From positions 1-64,000 of the forward strand of contig CAJUDZ010000017.1 of assembly GCA_910584965.1 (NCBI GenBank): DNA of 64,000 nucleotides. The letters run 5' to 3'. Each line of letters starts with the position of its first letter. Within the stretch, counting starts at the first letter, position 1. The translations under genes were made by a program, and so were the position numbers. This DNA comes from an uncultured Lachnospiraceae bacterium. GTDB lineage: Bacteria; Bacillota; Clostridia; Lachnospirales; Lachnospiraceae. Positions 27,311-37,122 of the stretch are shown in pieces. The notes under the pieces are model-generated. The model saw nothing but the letters and a program-made list of their open reading frames with translations, did not search any database and was not told the origin of the DNA.

Positions 27311-30052
27311 ATGAGTCGGAAACTTGTTTTGATAGACGGACACAGTATTTTGAACAGAGCTTTTTACGGTGTGCCCGACCTGACCAACAGTCAGGGATTT
27401 CATACGAATGCGATACACGGTTTTTTAAATATCATGTTTAAAATCCTCGAGGAGGAAACGCCGGATTATCTGACAGTAGCGTTTGATGTGCATGCGCCGA
27501 CGTTCCGGCATGAAATATATCAGGAATATAAAGGGACGAGAAAACCGATGCCGGAGGAGCTGCGGGAACAGGTCCCGGTCATGAAACAGATGCTTCAGGC
27601 GATGGGGATTCGTATTGTGGAGCAGGCCGGACTGGAGGCGGACGATATTTTAGGAACGCTGGCGGTGCGGGCTGAAAAAGAGGGCATGGAGGTTGCGCTC
27701 GTTTCCGGGGACAGAGATCTTTTACAGATTGCCTCGGAGCATATTAAAATCCGGATTCCCAAGACAAAAGGCGGAAGAACGGAAGTAGAGAATTACTATG
27801 CCGAAGATGTGAAAGCACGGTATCAGGTGACGCCGAAGCAGTTTATCGATCTGAAAGCATTGATGGGAGATACGGCGGATAATATTCCGGGCGTTCCGAA
27901 AGTCGGAGAGAAGACGGCTGCGGAGCTGATGCTGCAATTCGGTTCTCTTGCTAATATCTATGATCACCTTGAAAATGTGACCAAAAAATCGGTCAGGGAA
28001 TCTCTGGCGAATAACAAAGAACTCGCTGATCTGAGCAAAGTGCTGGCAACGATCAAAGTGGACTGCGAAATTGATTTTTCCTTTGAACAGGCGGCGGTTG
28101 GCAATTTCTATACGGAAGAAGCATATGTATTATGTAAACAACTTGAATTTAAGAATCTGTTGTCCCGTTTTGAAAAAGACGCGGTTGTGACAAATAACCA
28201 GACGGAGTACTTCAAAACGCTGACGGATTTAACGGAGATAGAAGCGCTGTTCGAGCGGGCGCAGAGCCGGTGCGGCGCGGCAAAAGGGGCAGAAACCGAC
28301 GATGAGGGCACAGAACGCTGCGAATTTGGCCTTTCTGTTCTGCGGGACGGGAAAGAGGCGGATGACTGTTCGGGCATTGCGCTTGCGCTTTCGGAAAAGG
28401 AAGTTTATTTTATTCCCTGTCAGGGATTTGTCACGGGACAGTACCTGGCCGGAAAACTGAGCGTATTGAATAAAAACGAGTTATGTAAACTTGATCTCTG
28501 CAATATCAAGCCGCTCTATGATATGATAGAATATGAGGAAGCGGAGGAGATTACCGGTGAGGACGGGCTTGCGGCCTACCGTAGAAAAAAATATTTCGAT
28601 ATCCTCCTTGCGGCTTATCTTTTAAACCCGCTCAAAAACGATTATGATGCGGAGACGATCGCGGGAGAATACCTGTCTTTGGTGCTTCCGGACAGAAAAC
28701 AGGTCTGCGGTAAAAACTCTTTTCATCAGACGATGGAGGAAAAGCCGGATGAAATCAAGGAATTTGCCTGTTTTCAGGCATATGTGTGTCTGACGGCGGC
28801 GAAAGAGCTTGCGAAGAAGCTGGAAGAACAGGAAATGTCTGAGCTGTTATACGAAATTGAAATGCCGTTGACCAAAGTGCTGTATGAGATGGAGAAGTCC
28901 GGCATCATGGTGCGGCCGGATGAGCTGAAGGCCTATGGAGAAGCGCTGACAGGGCGGATTGCGGAGCTGGAACAATCCATATGCGAACAGGCCGGCGTGC
29001 AGTTCAATATCAATTCACCGAAACAGCTCGGAGAAGTTCTTTTTGAAAAAATGGGTATTCCCGGCGGAAAAAAGACGAAGACTGGTTATTCAACGGCGGC
29101 GGATATTCTGGAGAAGCTGGCGCCGGATTATCCGGTTATTGCGGATATTCTGGAATACAGAGGGCTTGCGAAATTAAAATCGACTTATGCGGACGGATTG
29201 GCTGTTTATATCGACGAAGGCAGCCGGATTCATTCCACTTTTAATCAGACGATTACGGCCACCGGAAGAATCAGCTCCACGGAACCGAATCTGCAGAACA
29301 TTCCGATTCGGATGGAACTCGGAAGGAGGATACGGAAGGTATTTGTCCCGGCGGACGGGTATCTGTTTATGGATGCGGATTATTCCCAGATCGAACTGCG
29401 CGTGCTCGCCCATATGTCCGATGACAGGCAGTTGATCGAAGCCTATCAGATGGATCAGGATATTCACCGAATTACGGCTTCCAAAGTGTTCCATACGCCG
29501 TTTGAAGAAGTGACGGACTTACAGAGAAGGAATGCCAAAGCGGTTAATTTCGGCATCGTATACGGCATCAGTTCCTTTGGGCTGAGTCAGGATCTGAGCA
29601 TTTCAAGAAAAGAAGCGGCGGAATATATCGAACAATATTTTAAGACTTATCCGGGAATTAAGATTTTTCTGGATAAGCTGGTGGAAGATGCGAAGAATTA
29701 TGGTTATGTTAAGACCATGTTTGGCAGAAGAAGACCGATTCCGGAACTGACTTCCAGCAATTTCATGCAGCGTTCTTTCGGGGAGCGGGTGGCGATGAAT
29801 TCTCCGATTCAGGGAACCGCGGCGGATATCATCAAACTTGCCATGATTCATGTGTGGGCCAGACTGCGCAAGGAAAGGCTCCGTTCCCGGCTGATTTTGC
29901 AGGTACACGACGAATTGCTGATCGAAGTTTATGCACCGGAAGAAGAGCAGGTAAGGCGTATCCTTTCGGAAGAGATGCAGGCCGCGGCAAAACTGTCCGT
30001 TGCGATGGAGATTGACCTGCATACGGGAATGACGTGGTATGATGCCAAATAG
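27311..30052 (+). CDS. polA: DNA polymerase I
   Basis: A 913-residue family A polymerase: 5'-nuclease domain (about 1-290; VLIDGHSILNRAFYG, VSGDRDLLQIA), a degenerate 3'-5' exonuclease domain (about 310-540) in which no DxE motif I is visible, and the polymerase domain with DADYSQIELRVLAHM, RRNAKAVNFGIVYGISSFGL and LQVHDELLIEV. It should fill gaps and remove primers but lack proofreading, as in Bacillus-type Pol I. ATG at 27311 gives the family N-terminus; the frame extends upstream without homology. Confidence 0.97.
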   Translation: MSRKLVLIDGHSILNRAFYGVPDLTNSQGFHTNAIHGFLNIMFKILEEETPDYLTVAFDVHAPTFRHEIYQEYKGTRKPMPEELREQVPVMKQMLQAMGIRIVEQAGLEADDILGTLAVRAEKEGMEVALVSGDRDLLQIASEHIKIRIPKTKGGRTEVENYYAEDVKARYQVTPKQFIDLKALMGDTADNIPGVPKVGEKTAAELMLQFGSLANIYDHLENVTKKSVRESLANNKELADLSKVLATIKVDCEIDFSFEQAAVGNFYTEEAYVLCKQLEFKNLLSRFEKDAVVTNNQTEYFKTLTDLTEIEALFERAQSRCGAAKGAETDDEGTERCEFGLSVLRDGKEADDCSGIALALSEKEVYFIPCQGFVTGQYLAGKLSVLNKNELCKLDLCNIKPLYDMIEYEEAEEITGEDGLAAYRRKKYFDILLAAYLLNPLKNDYDAETIAGEYLSLVLPDRKQVCGKNSFHQTMEEKPDEIKEFACFQAYVCLTAAKELAKKLEEQEMSELLYEIEMPLTKVLYEMEKSGIMVRPDELKAYGEALTGRIAELEQSICEQAGVQFNINSPKQLGEVLFEKMGIPGGKKTKTGYSTAADILEKLAPDYPVIADILEYRGLAKLKSTYADGLAVYIDEGSRIHSTFNQTITATGRISSTEPNLQNIPIRMELGRRIRKVFVPADGYLFMDADYSQIELRVLAHMSDDRQLIEAYQMDQDIHRITASKVFHTPFEEVTDLQRRNAKAVNFGIVYGISSFGLSQDLSISRKEAAEYIEQYFKTYPGIKIFLDKLVEDAKNYGYVKTMFGRRRPIPELTSSNFMQRSFGERVAMNSPIQGTAADIIKLAMIHVWARLRKERLRSRLILQVHDELLIEVYAPEEEQVRRILSEEMQAAAKLSVAMEIDLHTGMTWYDAK

Positions 30053-30101
30053 CGGCGTGGAAGCGTATGCCGGACTGCGAAAGGAAGTAAAGAAAAGAAA
30101 A

Positions 30102-30707
30102 ATGAAAGTGATCGGAATCACAGGAGGCGTTGGCGCGGGAAAGTCAGAGCTTCTCAGTTATGTGAAAAAGAAATACAAATGCCGGGTGATTCTGGCGGAT
30201 ATGGTGGCGCATCTGCTGGAGGAACCGGGACAGAGGTGTTATGATGAACTGACGGCGCTGCTTGGCGGCGGGATATTGAACCCGGACGGTACCATCGATA
30301 AAAAGCGGATGGCGGAGAAAATTTTTGCCGACCGGGCCGTGCTGGAACGGGTGAACGGTATTGTGCATCCGGCGGTCAAAGAATATATTCTGCACGAAAT
30401 AGAACAGGGCAGAAAAGAAGAAAAAGAGGATTTTCTTTTTGTGGAAGCGGCGCTTTTGATAGAAGGCGGTTACGGAAAGATTCTGGATGAACTGTGGTAT
30501 ATCCATGCGGAGCCGGAAGTCAGGCGGAGCCGTTTAAAGGCGGGAAGGGATTATTCCGATGAAAAAATAGACAGGATTTTGAAAGAGCAGTTATCCGAGC
30601 AGGCATTCAGACAGCACTGTAAGGTCGTCATCGACAACAGCGGAAGACTTGCGGAAGCCTGTCGGCAGGTCGATGAGAAATTGGAGGAATATCTGTGGCA
30701 GAAATGA
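30102..30707 (+). CDS. coaE: Dephospho-CoA kinase
   Basis: A 201-residue P-loop kinase phosphorylating the 3'-OH of dephospho-CoA, the last step of CoA synthesis. Walker A GITGGVGAGKSELL at the N-terminus; the DxVAHLL-type segment (LADMVAHLLEEPG) and HPAVKEYI follow. It begins 49 bp after polA; ATG 30102 gives the canonical MKVIGITGG start, while frames upstream overlap polA. Its end overlaps the next gene by 13 bp. Confidence 0.95.
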   Translation: MKVIGITGGVGAGKSELLSYVKKKYKCRVILADMVAHLLEEPGQRCYDELTALLGGGILNPDGTIDKKRMAEKIFADRAVLERVNGIVHPAVKEYILHEIEQGRKEEKEDFLFVEAALLIEGGYGKILDELWYIHAEPEVRRSRLKAGRDYSDEKIDRILKEQLSEQAFRQHCKVVIDNSGRLAEACRQVDEKLEEYLWQK

Positions 30708-33058
30708 TGAAATTTCCGGGCCAGCTGGTATTTGGACTGGATATCGGAACAAGGAGCATTGTAGGAACGGTGGGATACCGGACGGGAGAACGTTTTCATG
30801 TGGCGGCTCAGTGCATCAGAGAGCATGAAACGCGTGCCATGCTGGACGGCCAGATTCATGATATCCACAAGGTTGGCTCAACAATCAACGAGGTAAAAAT
30901 TCATCTGGAAGAAAAGACCGGGCGGAAACTGAAAGACGTCTGCATTGCCGCGGCGGGACGCGTGCTGCGGACGGTTACGACCCATGTGGAACACGAATTT
31001 GCGGGCGACAAGGAAATTGACGGGGAAGATATCTACGCGCTGGATTCCAGGGGCGTGGAGAAGGCCTATGAGGAATTTCTGGAAACGAACGATACGGAAA
31101 TGAAGTTCTACTGTGTCGGTTATTCGGTTGTACGTTATTATATGAATCATTATCCGATCAGCAATCTGGAAGGGCATAAGGCGAAAGTCATCGGCGCCGA
31201 TATCATTGCCACTTTTCTGCCCGACGATGTGGTGGACGGTCTGTATAAGGCGGTGGGCCTTGCGGGACTGGAAGTGGTCAATCTGACGCTGGAGCCCATA
31301 GCGGCAATTCAGGTCGCAATTCCGGAGATGTACCGGATGTTAAATATTGCGCTTGTGGATGTGGGGGCAGGCACGTCGGATATTTCGATTACGAAAGACG
31401 GCAGCATTGTTGCATACGGCATGATTCCGATCGCAGGCGATGCGCTGACGGAAGTGATTGCCAGACATTGTCTCGTGGATTTTAAGACCGCCGAGAAAAT
31501 CAAGCGGGAGGCCGGGGAAAAGGAGGCGATTGAATATAAAGATATCATGGGCCTGACCCAGACCATTTCCCGTGAAAAAATCGCGGAAGTATCCAAACCT
31601 GTGATACAGAATATGACAAAACTGGTAGCCGATAAGATCAAAGAACTGAACGGAGATAAATCGGTCAGCGCAGTCTTTGTTGTCGGCGGCGGCGGAAGGC
31701 TGGCGGGTTATACGGAATGCCTGGCGGAAGAACTCGATATTCAGAAAGAAAGAGTTGCGGTACGAGGCGAGGAAGTCATGCAGCAGATCGCTTTTTATGA
31801 GGAAGATGCGCGGAAAGATTCGCTGATGGTGACGCCGATCGGTATCTGCCTTAGCTTCTATGAGCAGAGCAATAACTTTATTTTTGTTTATTTTAACGAT
31901 CAGAGAGTCAAACTTTATGACAATAATAAACTGGCGGTAGTGGATGCGGCCATGCAGGCGGAATTTCCCAATGACGGCCTGTTCCCGAAACGGGGAAAAG
32001 AATTGAATTATTTTGTCAACGGAAAACCGCGCATTACACGGGGAAAGCTTGGGGAAGCGGCGGTCATCCGCGTGAACGGGCAGGAGGCGGATATCTATAC
32101 GCCGATTCATGCCAACGACCAGGTGAAGGTGATCGAATCGACGGCCGGAGAAGCGGCCGCGCTCGATATCAACCAGCTTCCGGAATACGGCGCGGTTATG
32201 CCGGTCGAAGTCAATGAGCAGAAAATAGAACTTCCCAAGTTTGCGATGGTGAATGGGCATCTTCAGTCGGGATATTACGGTATCCGGGAGAACGATTCGA
32301 TCGAGTTTCTGAATTACTATACGGTCAGACAGATCGCCGAATTTATGGACGTCATTATCAACCGGAATATGAATATTTATGTTAATAACAAGCTGGCGGA
32401 TATGGATACGAAGGTATATGAGAATTTTGCCATTATCTGGACGATGGAAGAGCTGCAGTTATCTGACCGGGATATTTACGGGAGCGGTGCGCCGGATACT
32501 TATGCAAACCTGCCGGAAGATGACGGCAGTTACATAAAGAGCGAGCCGAAAAAGGAAGAAAATCCGTTTGCGGCGGAATGGACGGCCATTCAAAACGGCG
32601 GGATGAAGGAACAGCCGTTGCAGTATGCTGCGGCCGGAGACGCTTCATGGGACGAAGCGGAGAGAAGCCCGGCGTTGAGAAGTCCGGAAGCGGAAAACCG
32701 TATGCCGGTGAACGGAGCAGATGCCGGCCTGACGGCAGGGAGTCCGGAAGCGGAAGGCGGTATGTCAGTGAACAGAACAAACGCCGGCCCGGCGTCGGGA
32801 GGCCCGGGGACAGAAGGCGGTATGTCAGTGAACGGAGCAAACGTCGGTCCGATGGCGGTTCAGGTCATGGTCAACGGCGCACCGGTGAGGCTGACCGGAA
32901 AGAGCGGATATATTTTCGTGGATGTATTCGATTACATAAATTTTGATCTGTCGGTGCCTCAGGGCAGCGGCATTGTAACGGAATTAAACGGAAGAAATGC
33001 ACAGTACATGGAGCCGATTCGGAGCGGTGACGTGATAAAAATTTATTGGAAAGATTGA
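30695..33058 (+). CDS. FtsA-like ASKHA (actin-fold) protein with repeat linker
   Basis: A 787-residue protein. Residues ~10-390 are FtsA/PilM-like: FGLDIGTRSIVGTVGY, LEPIAAIQVAIP, VDVGAGTSDISI and VFVVGGGGRLAGYTE are the nucleotide-binding signatures. Residues ~425-480 and the C-terminal ~65 residues look like two copies of one small module: VNGKPRITRGKLG...VNGQEADIYTPI and VNGAPVRLTGKSG...LNGRNAQYMEPI. Between them lies a disordered linker containing three 20-residue repeats. It is not the canonical ftsA (no ftsZ nearby, twice the length), and its role is unknown; cell-envelope or division scaffold is a guess. GTG start with GGAGG 7 nt upstream, inside coaE. Confidence 0.8.
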   Translation: MAEMMKFPGQLVFGLDIGTRSIVGTVGYRTGERFHVAAQCIREHETRAMLDGQIHDIHKVGSTINEVKIHLEEKTGRKLKDVCIAAAGRVLRTVTTHVEHEFAGDKEIDGEDIYALDSRGVEKAYEEFLETNDTEMKFYCVGYSVVRYYMNHYPISNLEGHKAKVIGADIIATFLPDDVVDGLYKAVGLAGLEVVNLTLEPIAAIQVAIPEMYRMLNIALVDVGAGTSDISITKDGSIVAYGMIPIAGDALTEVIARHCLVDFKTAEKIKREAGEKEAIEYKDIMGLTQTISREKIAEVSKPVIQNMTKLVADKIKELNGDKSVSAVFVVGGGGRLAGYTECLAEELDIQKERVAVRGEEVMQQIAFYEEDARKDSLMVTPIGICLSFYEQSNNFIFVYFNDQRVKLYDNNKLAVVDAAMQAEFPNDGLFPKRGKELNYFVNGKPRITRGKLGEAAVIRVNGQEADIYTPIHANDQVKVIESTAGEAAALDINQLPEYGAVMPVEVNEQKIELPKFAMVNGHLQSGYYGIRENDSIEFLNYYTVRQIAEFMDVIINRNMNIYVNNKLADMDTKVYENFAIIWTMEELQLSDRDIYGSGAPDTYANLPEDDGSYIKSEPKKEENPFAAEWTAIQNGGMKEQPLQYAAAGDASWDEAERSPALRSPEAENRMPVNGADAGLTAGSPEAEGGMSVNRTNAGPASGGPGTEGGMSVNGANVGPMAVQVMVNGAPVRLTGKSGYIFVDVFDYINFDLSVPQGSGIVTELNGRNAQYMEPIRSGDVIKIYWKD
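32681..32860 (+). repeat. Three 60-bp tandem repeats inside the FtsA-like gene
   Basis: Units 32681-32740, 32741-32800 and 32801-32860 encode SPEAENRMPVNGADAGLTAG, SPEAEGGMSVNRTNAGPASG and GPGTEGGMSVNGANVGPMAV. They are in frame, so copy number can change without breaking the protein. Confidence 0.9.
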
Positions 33059-33065
33059 TATACTT

Positions 33066-33863
33066 ATGAGATTATGCAGTATTGCGAGCGGAAGCAGCGG
33101 AAATTGTATTTATGCCGGCTCTGATGCGACACATCTTCTGATCGATGTGGGCATCAGCGGCAAACGGGTAGAAGAGGGTGTGGCGTCGCTTGGCCTGAAA
33201 CTGTCGGAAATAGACGGTATTTTTATTACGCACGAACACGCGGATCATATCAGCGGGCTTGGAGTTCTTGCAAGAAAATACGGGATTCCCATATACGGAA
33301 CGCCGGGCACGATAGAGGCGGTCAGGCAGACGGCTTCGCTTGGGAAAATAGAAGATTCTCTTTTTCATTGTATTAATGCCGATGAGAAATGTGTGATTAA
33401 GGATATGACATTGTATCCGATGCGGACTTCCCATGATGCGGCAGAGCCTGTGGCATACCGCATCGGTCATGAGAAAAAGAAGATCGGCATTATCACCGAT
33501 CTGGGCTGTTATAATGATTATACGGTGGCCTGCCTGCAAGACCTGGATATTTTATATCTGGAGGCAAATCATGATGTCAATATGCTTCAGACCGGACCGT
33601 ACCCGTATTATCTGAAACAGCGTATTTTAGGTGAAAAGGGACATTTATCCAACGAGGCGTCGGGAAGGCTTCTTTGCCGTCTGTTAAACGATCATATCCA
33701 GGCGATTGTGCTGGGGCATCTGAGCAAAGAAAATAATCTTCCGGAGCTCGCCTATGAAACGGTTAAAGTGGAAATTATGATGTCGGATACGGATTATCAG
33801 GCAGATGATTTTCCGATTTATGTGGCCAAAAGAAACGAAGTGTCGCAGATGATTGAAATCTGA
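33066..33863 (+). CDS. MBL-fold metallo-hydrolase (YycJ/WalJ-like)
   Basis: A 265-residue metallo-beta-lactamase fold protein with SIASGSSGNC at the N-terminus, THEHADH metal motif (about residues 55-61), a second metal His in MRTSHDAAEP, and an Asp in ITDLGCY. The SGSSGN N-terminus and LEANHD segment are typical of the YycJ/WalJ group, implicated in DNA-end processing. 7 bp after the FtsA-like gene and probably co-transcribed with coaE and it. Confidence 0.88.
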   Translation: MRLCSIASGSSGNCIYAGSDATHLLIDVGISGKRVEEGVASLGLKLSEIDGIFITHEHADHISGLGVLARKYGIPIYGTPGTIEAVRQTASLGKIEDSLFHCINADEKCVIKDMTLYPMRTSHDAAEPVAYRIGHEKKKIGIITDLGCYNDYTVACLQDLDILYLEANHDVNMLQTGPYPYYLKQRILGEKGHLSNEASGRLLCRLLNDHIQAIVLGHLSKENNLPELAYETVKVEIMMSDTDYQADDFPIYVAKRNEVSQMIEI

Positions 33864-33928
33864 GCGGGCCGTCTGGAAAACATTGAAATGAATTAAGAAA
33901 AAAGCCCGGGGAAAGGACCAAAAAAGAA

Positions 33929-34201
33929 ATGAAAAAAACAATTATTACAGTTGTAGGAAAAGATACGGTAGGAATTATCGCGAAGGTATGTACTTATCTG
34001 GCGGATAACCAGATTAATATTCTGGATATTTCCCAGACCATCGTACAGGATTATTTCAACATGATGATGATCGTGGATACGAATCATACGCAGAAAGAAT
34101 TTGGGCTGATTGTGGAAGAGCTGACGCAGCTTGGCGAAAGCATCGGCGTCATTATCAAATGCCAGAAGGAAGAAATTTTTAATAAAATGCACAGAATCTG
34201 A
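33929..34201 (+). CDS. ACT-domain protein (UPF0237)
   Basis: A 90-residue single ACT domain (TVVGKDTVGIIAKVCTYLAD, NILDISQTIVQDYFNM) of the UPF0237 family, a small-ligand sensor related to the GcvR ACT domains. It is coupled to the UPF0210 gene that follows after 21 bp, a pair conserved in many Firmicutes and archaea. GAAAGG lies 12 nt before the ATG. Ligand unknown. Confidence 0.9.
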   Translation: MKKTIITVVGKDTVGIIAKVCTYLADNQINILDISQTIVQDYFNMMMIVDTNHTQKEFGLIVEELTQLGESIGVIIKCQKEEIFNKMHRI

Positions 34202-34222
34202 ACGGAAAGGAAAAGACCAGCA

Positions 34223-35587
34223 TTGATTAATATATTTGAAGTTGCGGAAACGAATGAGATGATCGAAAAGGAAAATCTGGATGTGCGGACGATTACGCTT
34301 GGCATCAGCCTGCTCGATTGTATCGATTCGGATTTAAAAAGACTGAATGAAAAAATCTATCATAAAATATATGAGGCGGCAAAAGATCTTGTGAAGACGG
34401 GCGAGCAGATTTCGAGAGAATACGGGATACCCATCGTCAACAAAAGAATTTCCGTAACGCCCATTGCGCTGATTGGCGGGGCGGCCTGTCAGACAGAAGA
34501 GGATTTTGTGGGAATTGCGCGGACACTGGATAAAGTAGCGCATGAGGTGGGCGTGAATTTTATCGGAGGTTATTCCGCGCTTGTCTCTAAAGGGATGACC
34601 GGAGCGGACGAACTGCTGCTCCGGTCGATTCCGAAGGCACTTTCCGTCACCGAGCGGGTATGCAGTTCCGTCAACGTAGGTTCTACAAAGACCGGCATCA
34701 ATATGGACGCCGTGAAACTGGCGGGCGAAATCATCAGACAGACGGCGCAGGCGACGAAGGAAGAGGATTCTCTCGGCTGTGCCAAGCTCGTTATTTTCTG
34801 CAATGCGCCGGATGATAATCCGTTTATGGCGGGCGCTTTTCATGGCGTGACGGAAGCGGATAAAATCATCAACGTAGGCGTCAGCGGACCGGGCGTTGTA
34901 AAGACCGCGCTCAGTAAAGTGCGGGGAGAGAATTTTGAGGTTCTTTGTGAGACGATTAAGAAAACGGCTTTTAAAGTGACCCGCGTCGGCCAGCTTGTGG
35001 CCAAAGAAGCGTCCAAAAGGCTGCAGGTGCCGTTCGGTATTGTGGATCTGTCGCTGGCGCCGACGCCGGCGATCGGAGACAGTGTGGCGGATATTCTGTG
35101 TGAGATCGGCCTGGAACATGCCGGTGCGCCCGGAACGACGGCGGCGCTGGCTCTTTTGAACGATCAGGTGAAAAAGGGCGGCGTAATGGCGTCTTCCTAT
35201 GTGGGAGGACTCAGCGGCGCATTCATTCCGGTCAGCGAAGATCAGGGGATGATCGATGCGGTGACGGCGGGCGCCCTGACGCTTGAAAAACTGGAAGCGA
35301 TGACTTGTGTCTGCTCCGTAGGGCTTGATATGATCGCAATTCCGGGAGATACGAAAGAAACGACAATTTCCGGCATTATTGCCGATGAAATGGCGATCGG
35401 TATGATCAACCAGAAGACAACGGCCGTCCGTCTGATTCCCGTGATCGGAAAAGGCGTGGGAGAGACGGTGGAATTTGGGGGCCTGCTTGGTCATGCGCCG
35501 ATCATGCCGGTCAATCAATTCTCCTGTGACGCTTTTGTAAACCGCGGCGGCAGAATCCCGGCGCCGATTCACAGCTTTAAAAATTAA
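34223..35587 (+). CDS. UPF0210 (PFL-family) protein
   Basis: A 454-residue protein of the UPF0210 family, distantly related to glycyl-radical/PFL-fold proteins but without a glycyl-radical site. Recognisable stretches: [46 protein letters not shown] and HAPIMPVN near the C-terminus. Partner of the upstream ACT protein; biochemical role unknown. TTG start at 34223 with GAAAGG 12 nt upstream; no ATG gives a full-length family N-terminus. Confidence 0.92.
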   Translation: MINIFEVAETNEMIEKENLDVRTITLGISLLDCIDSDLKRLNEKIYHKIYEAAKDLVKTGEQISREYGIPIVNKRISVTPIALIGGAACQTEEDFVGIARTLDKVAHEVGVNFIGGYSALVSKGMTGADELLLRSIPKALSVTERVCSSVNVGSTKTGINMDAVKLAGEIIRQTAQATKEEDSLGCAKLVIFCNAPDDNPFMAGAFHGVTEADKIINVGVSGPGVVKTALSKVRGENFEVLCETIKKTAFKVTRVGQLVAKEASKRLQVPFGIVDLSLAPTPAIGDSVADILCEIGLEHAGAPGTTAALALLNDQVKKGGVMASSYVGGLSGAFIPVSEDQGMIDAVTAGALTLEKLEAMTCVCSVGLDMIAIPGDTKETTISGIIADEMAIGMINQKTTAVRLIPVIGKGVGETVEFGGLLGHAPIMPVNQFSCDAFVNRGGRIPAPIHSFKN

Positions 35588-35615
35588 TCGATATGAAACA
35601 GAAAGGCAGTATCAG

Positions 35616-36998
35616 ATGACGGGGAACAGCCTGGAAACAAAAACGCATAAGATGACAGAGGGGAATCCGTTTCGTACGATTCTCCTTTTTGCAATACCAA
35701 TGATTTTGTCGAATCTGTTTCAGCAGTTGTATAATGTGATCGATACGATCATCGTCGGTAAGAGACTGGGAACGGACGCGCTCGCGGCGGTCGGGAGCGC
35801 AAGCAGTATTACCGCGGTGTTTGTCCAGCTGGCGACGGGGCTTGCCCTCGGCGGTTCGATCGTGATCGCGCAGTATTTCGGGGCCGGGAAAACGGCCAGA
35901 ATATGGCAGTCTATGTCCACATCGGTTCTTTTTTCGGCCGGCGTCGCGTTTTGCTCAACGATAGCGATCTGGGCCGGAGCCGGGTCGCTTCTTGCGCTTG
36001 TGCATACACCGGCGGAAATTGCGGGAATGGGCGTCGTTTATCTGAGGTTTTATTTTCTGGGCTGTGTTCCGATTTTCGTATACAATGCGTTAAACGGTGT
36101 ATACGTGGCATTGGGGGATTCCAGAACGCCGCTGAAATTTCTGGTGATTTCTTCGATACTCAATGTGCTGCTGGATCTGCTTTTTATCATTGTATTGGGA
36201 GGCGGCGTCGGCGGGGCTGCGCTTGCGACAGCCATTTCCCAGTCTGCGGCGGCTCTGATGGCGGTAAAGGATATTCCGAAATTGTTAAATGAATTTGAAC
36301 ATGACAGATCTGCACCGTTGTTCGACCGGCCGCTGTTGGTTACGATGCTGCGGTTTGCGCTGCCGTCCGCTTTGCAGCAGTCGATCGTATCGGTCGGTTC
36401 CGTTGTCGTGCAGGCGGCGATTAACGGTTTCGGCCCGGCGGTTATCGCAGGAAGCGCGGCGGCGGCCAAAATAATCAATTTGGCGACTGCGGTTCCCATC
36501 AATTACAGCAATGCTTATGCCAATTATGTCGGGCAGAATATCGGGGCCTGTAAAGAAGAGCGCATCCGGCCGGGACTGTGGGCTTCCATCGTCAGCTGCG
36601 GCGGGCTTTCGCTTGTGCTTACGGCTGTCTTTGAACTTTTTCCAGAGCAGATTATCCGTCTTTTTATAGAAGAAACGGAGGCGGATATCGAACAGGTTAT
36701 TGCGGTGGGGACTGCTTATATCAGAGTGGTGGGCGCGTTCCTCGTTGTGTTTTCTGTTTTTATGCTGGTGAAAGCGACTTTTAAAGGAAGCGGTGATATG
36801 GGATGGTTTATTCTGACAACGCTGCTCAGCTTTTTTATCCGGCTGTTTTTGACGGTCGGTTTTGCGCATGTTGTCGGTGTGGAGATGATCTGGTGGGCAT
36901 TCTGTGCGGGCTGGACGATTGCGATGTTTGTTTCCGCTGCGAGATATTTTCAAGGCGGCTGGCGCAAAAAGCGTATTACATGCCCGGATGACGTTTAA
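35616..36998 (+). CDS. MATE-family efflux transporter
   Basis: A 460-residue, 12-TM multidrug/toxic compound extrusion transporter in two homologous halves (FAIPMILSNLFQQLYNVIDT and the matching FALPSALQQSIVSVGSVVVQ). Sodium- or proton-driven export; substrate not predictable. 28 bp after UPF0210; SD GAAAGG, 9 nt from ATG. No local regulator. Confidence 0.95.
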   Translation: MTGNSLETKTHKMTEGNPFRTILLFAIPMILSNLFQQLYNVIDTIIVGKRLGTDALAAVGSASSITAVFVQLATGLALGGSIVIAQYFGAGKTARIWQSMSTSVLFSAGVAFCSTIAIWAGAGSLLALVHTPAEIAGMGVVYLRFYFLGCVPIFVYNALNGVYVALGDSRTPLKFLVISSILNVLLDLLFIIVLGGGVGGAALATAISQSAAALMAVKDIPKLLNEFEHDRSAPLFDRPLLVTMLRFALPSALQQSIVSVGSVVVQAAINGFGPAVIAGSAAAAKIINLATAVPINYSNAYANYVGQNIGACKEERIRPGLWASIVSCGGLSLVLTAVFELFPEQIIRLFIEETEADIEQVIAVGTAYIRVVGAFLVVFSVFMLVKATFKGSGDMGWFILTTLLSFFIRLFLTVGFAHVVGVEMIWWAFCAGWTIAMFVSAARYFQGGWRKKRITCPDDV

Positions 36999-37060
36999 TC
37001 GTGTCGAAACTTTCCCGGCTGATCGCCTGGCTGATGACGTTCGACATAAACGGGTGCATA

Positions 37061-37090
37061 TTGCAAAACGCCGGTCTCCTGTGTTATAGT
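37061..37090 (+). promoter_or_regulatory. Promoter for the Cys-rich protein gene
   Basis: TTGCAA (37061-37066), 18-bp spacer, TATAGT (37085-37090), 32 bp before the ATG. Confidence 0.6.
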
Positions 37091-37122
37091 ATTGCACATA
37101 GTATACAACCGGGAGGTAATGT

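Noticed and set aside
31340..32260. 306-codon antisense frame under the FtsA-like gene
   Set aside because: Shadow frame; no start signals.
34334..35572. 412-codon antisense frame under UPF0210
   Set aside because: Codon-bias shadow of a highly conserved gene, rich in His/Arg, with no SD.
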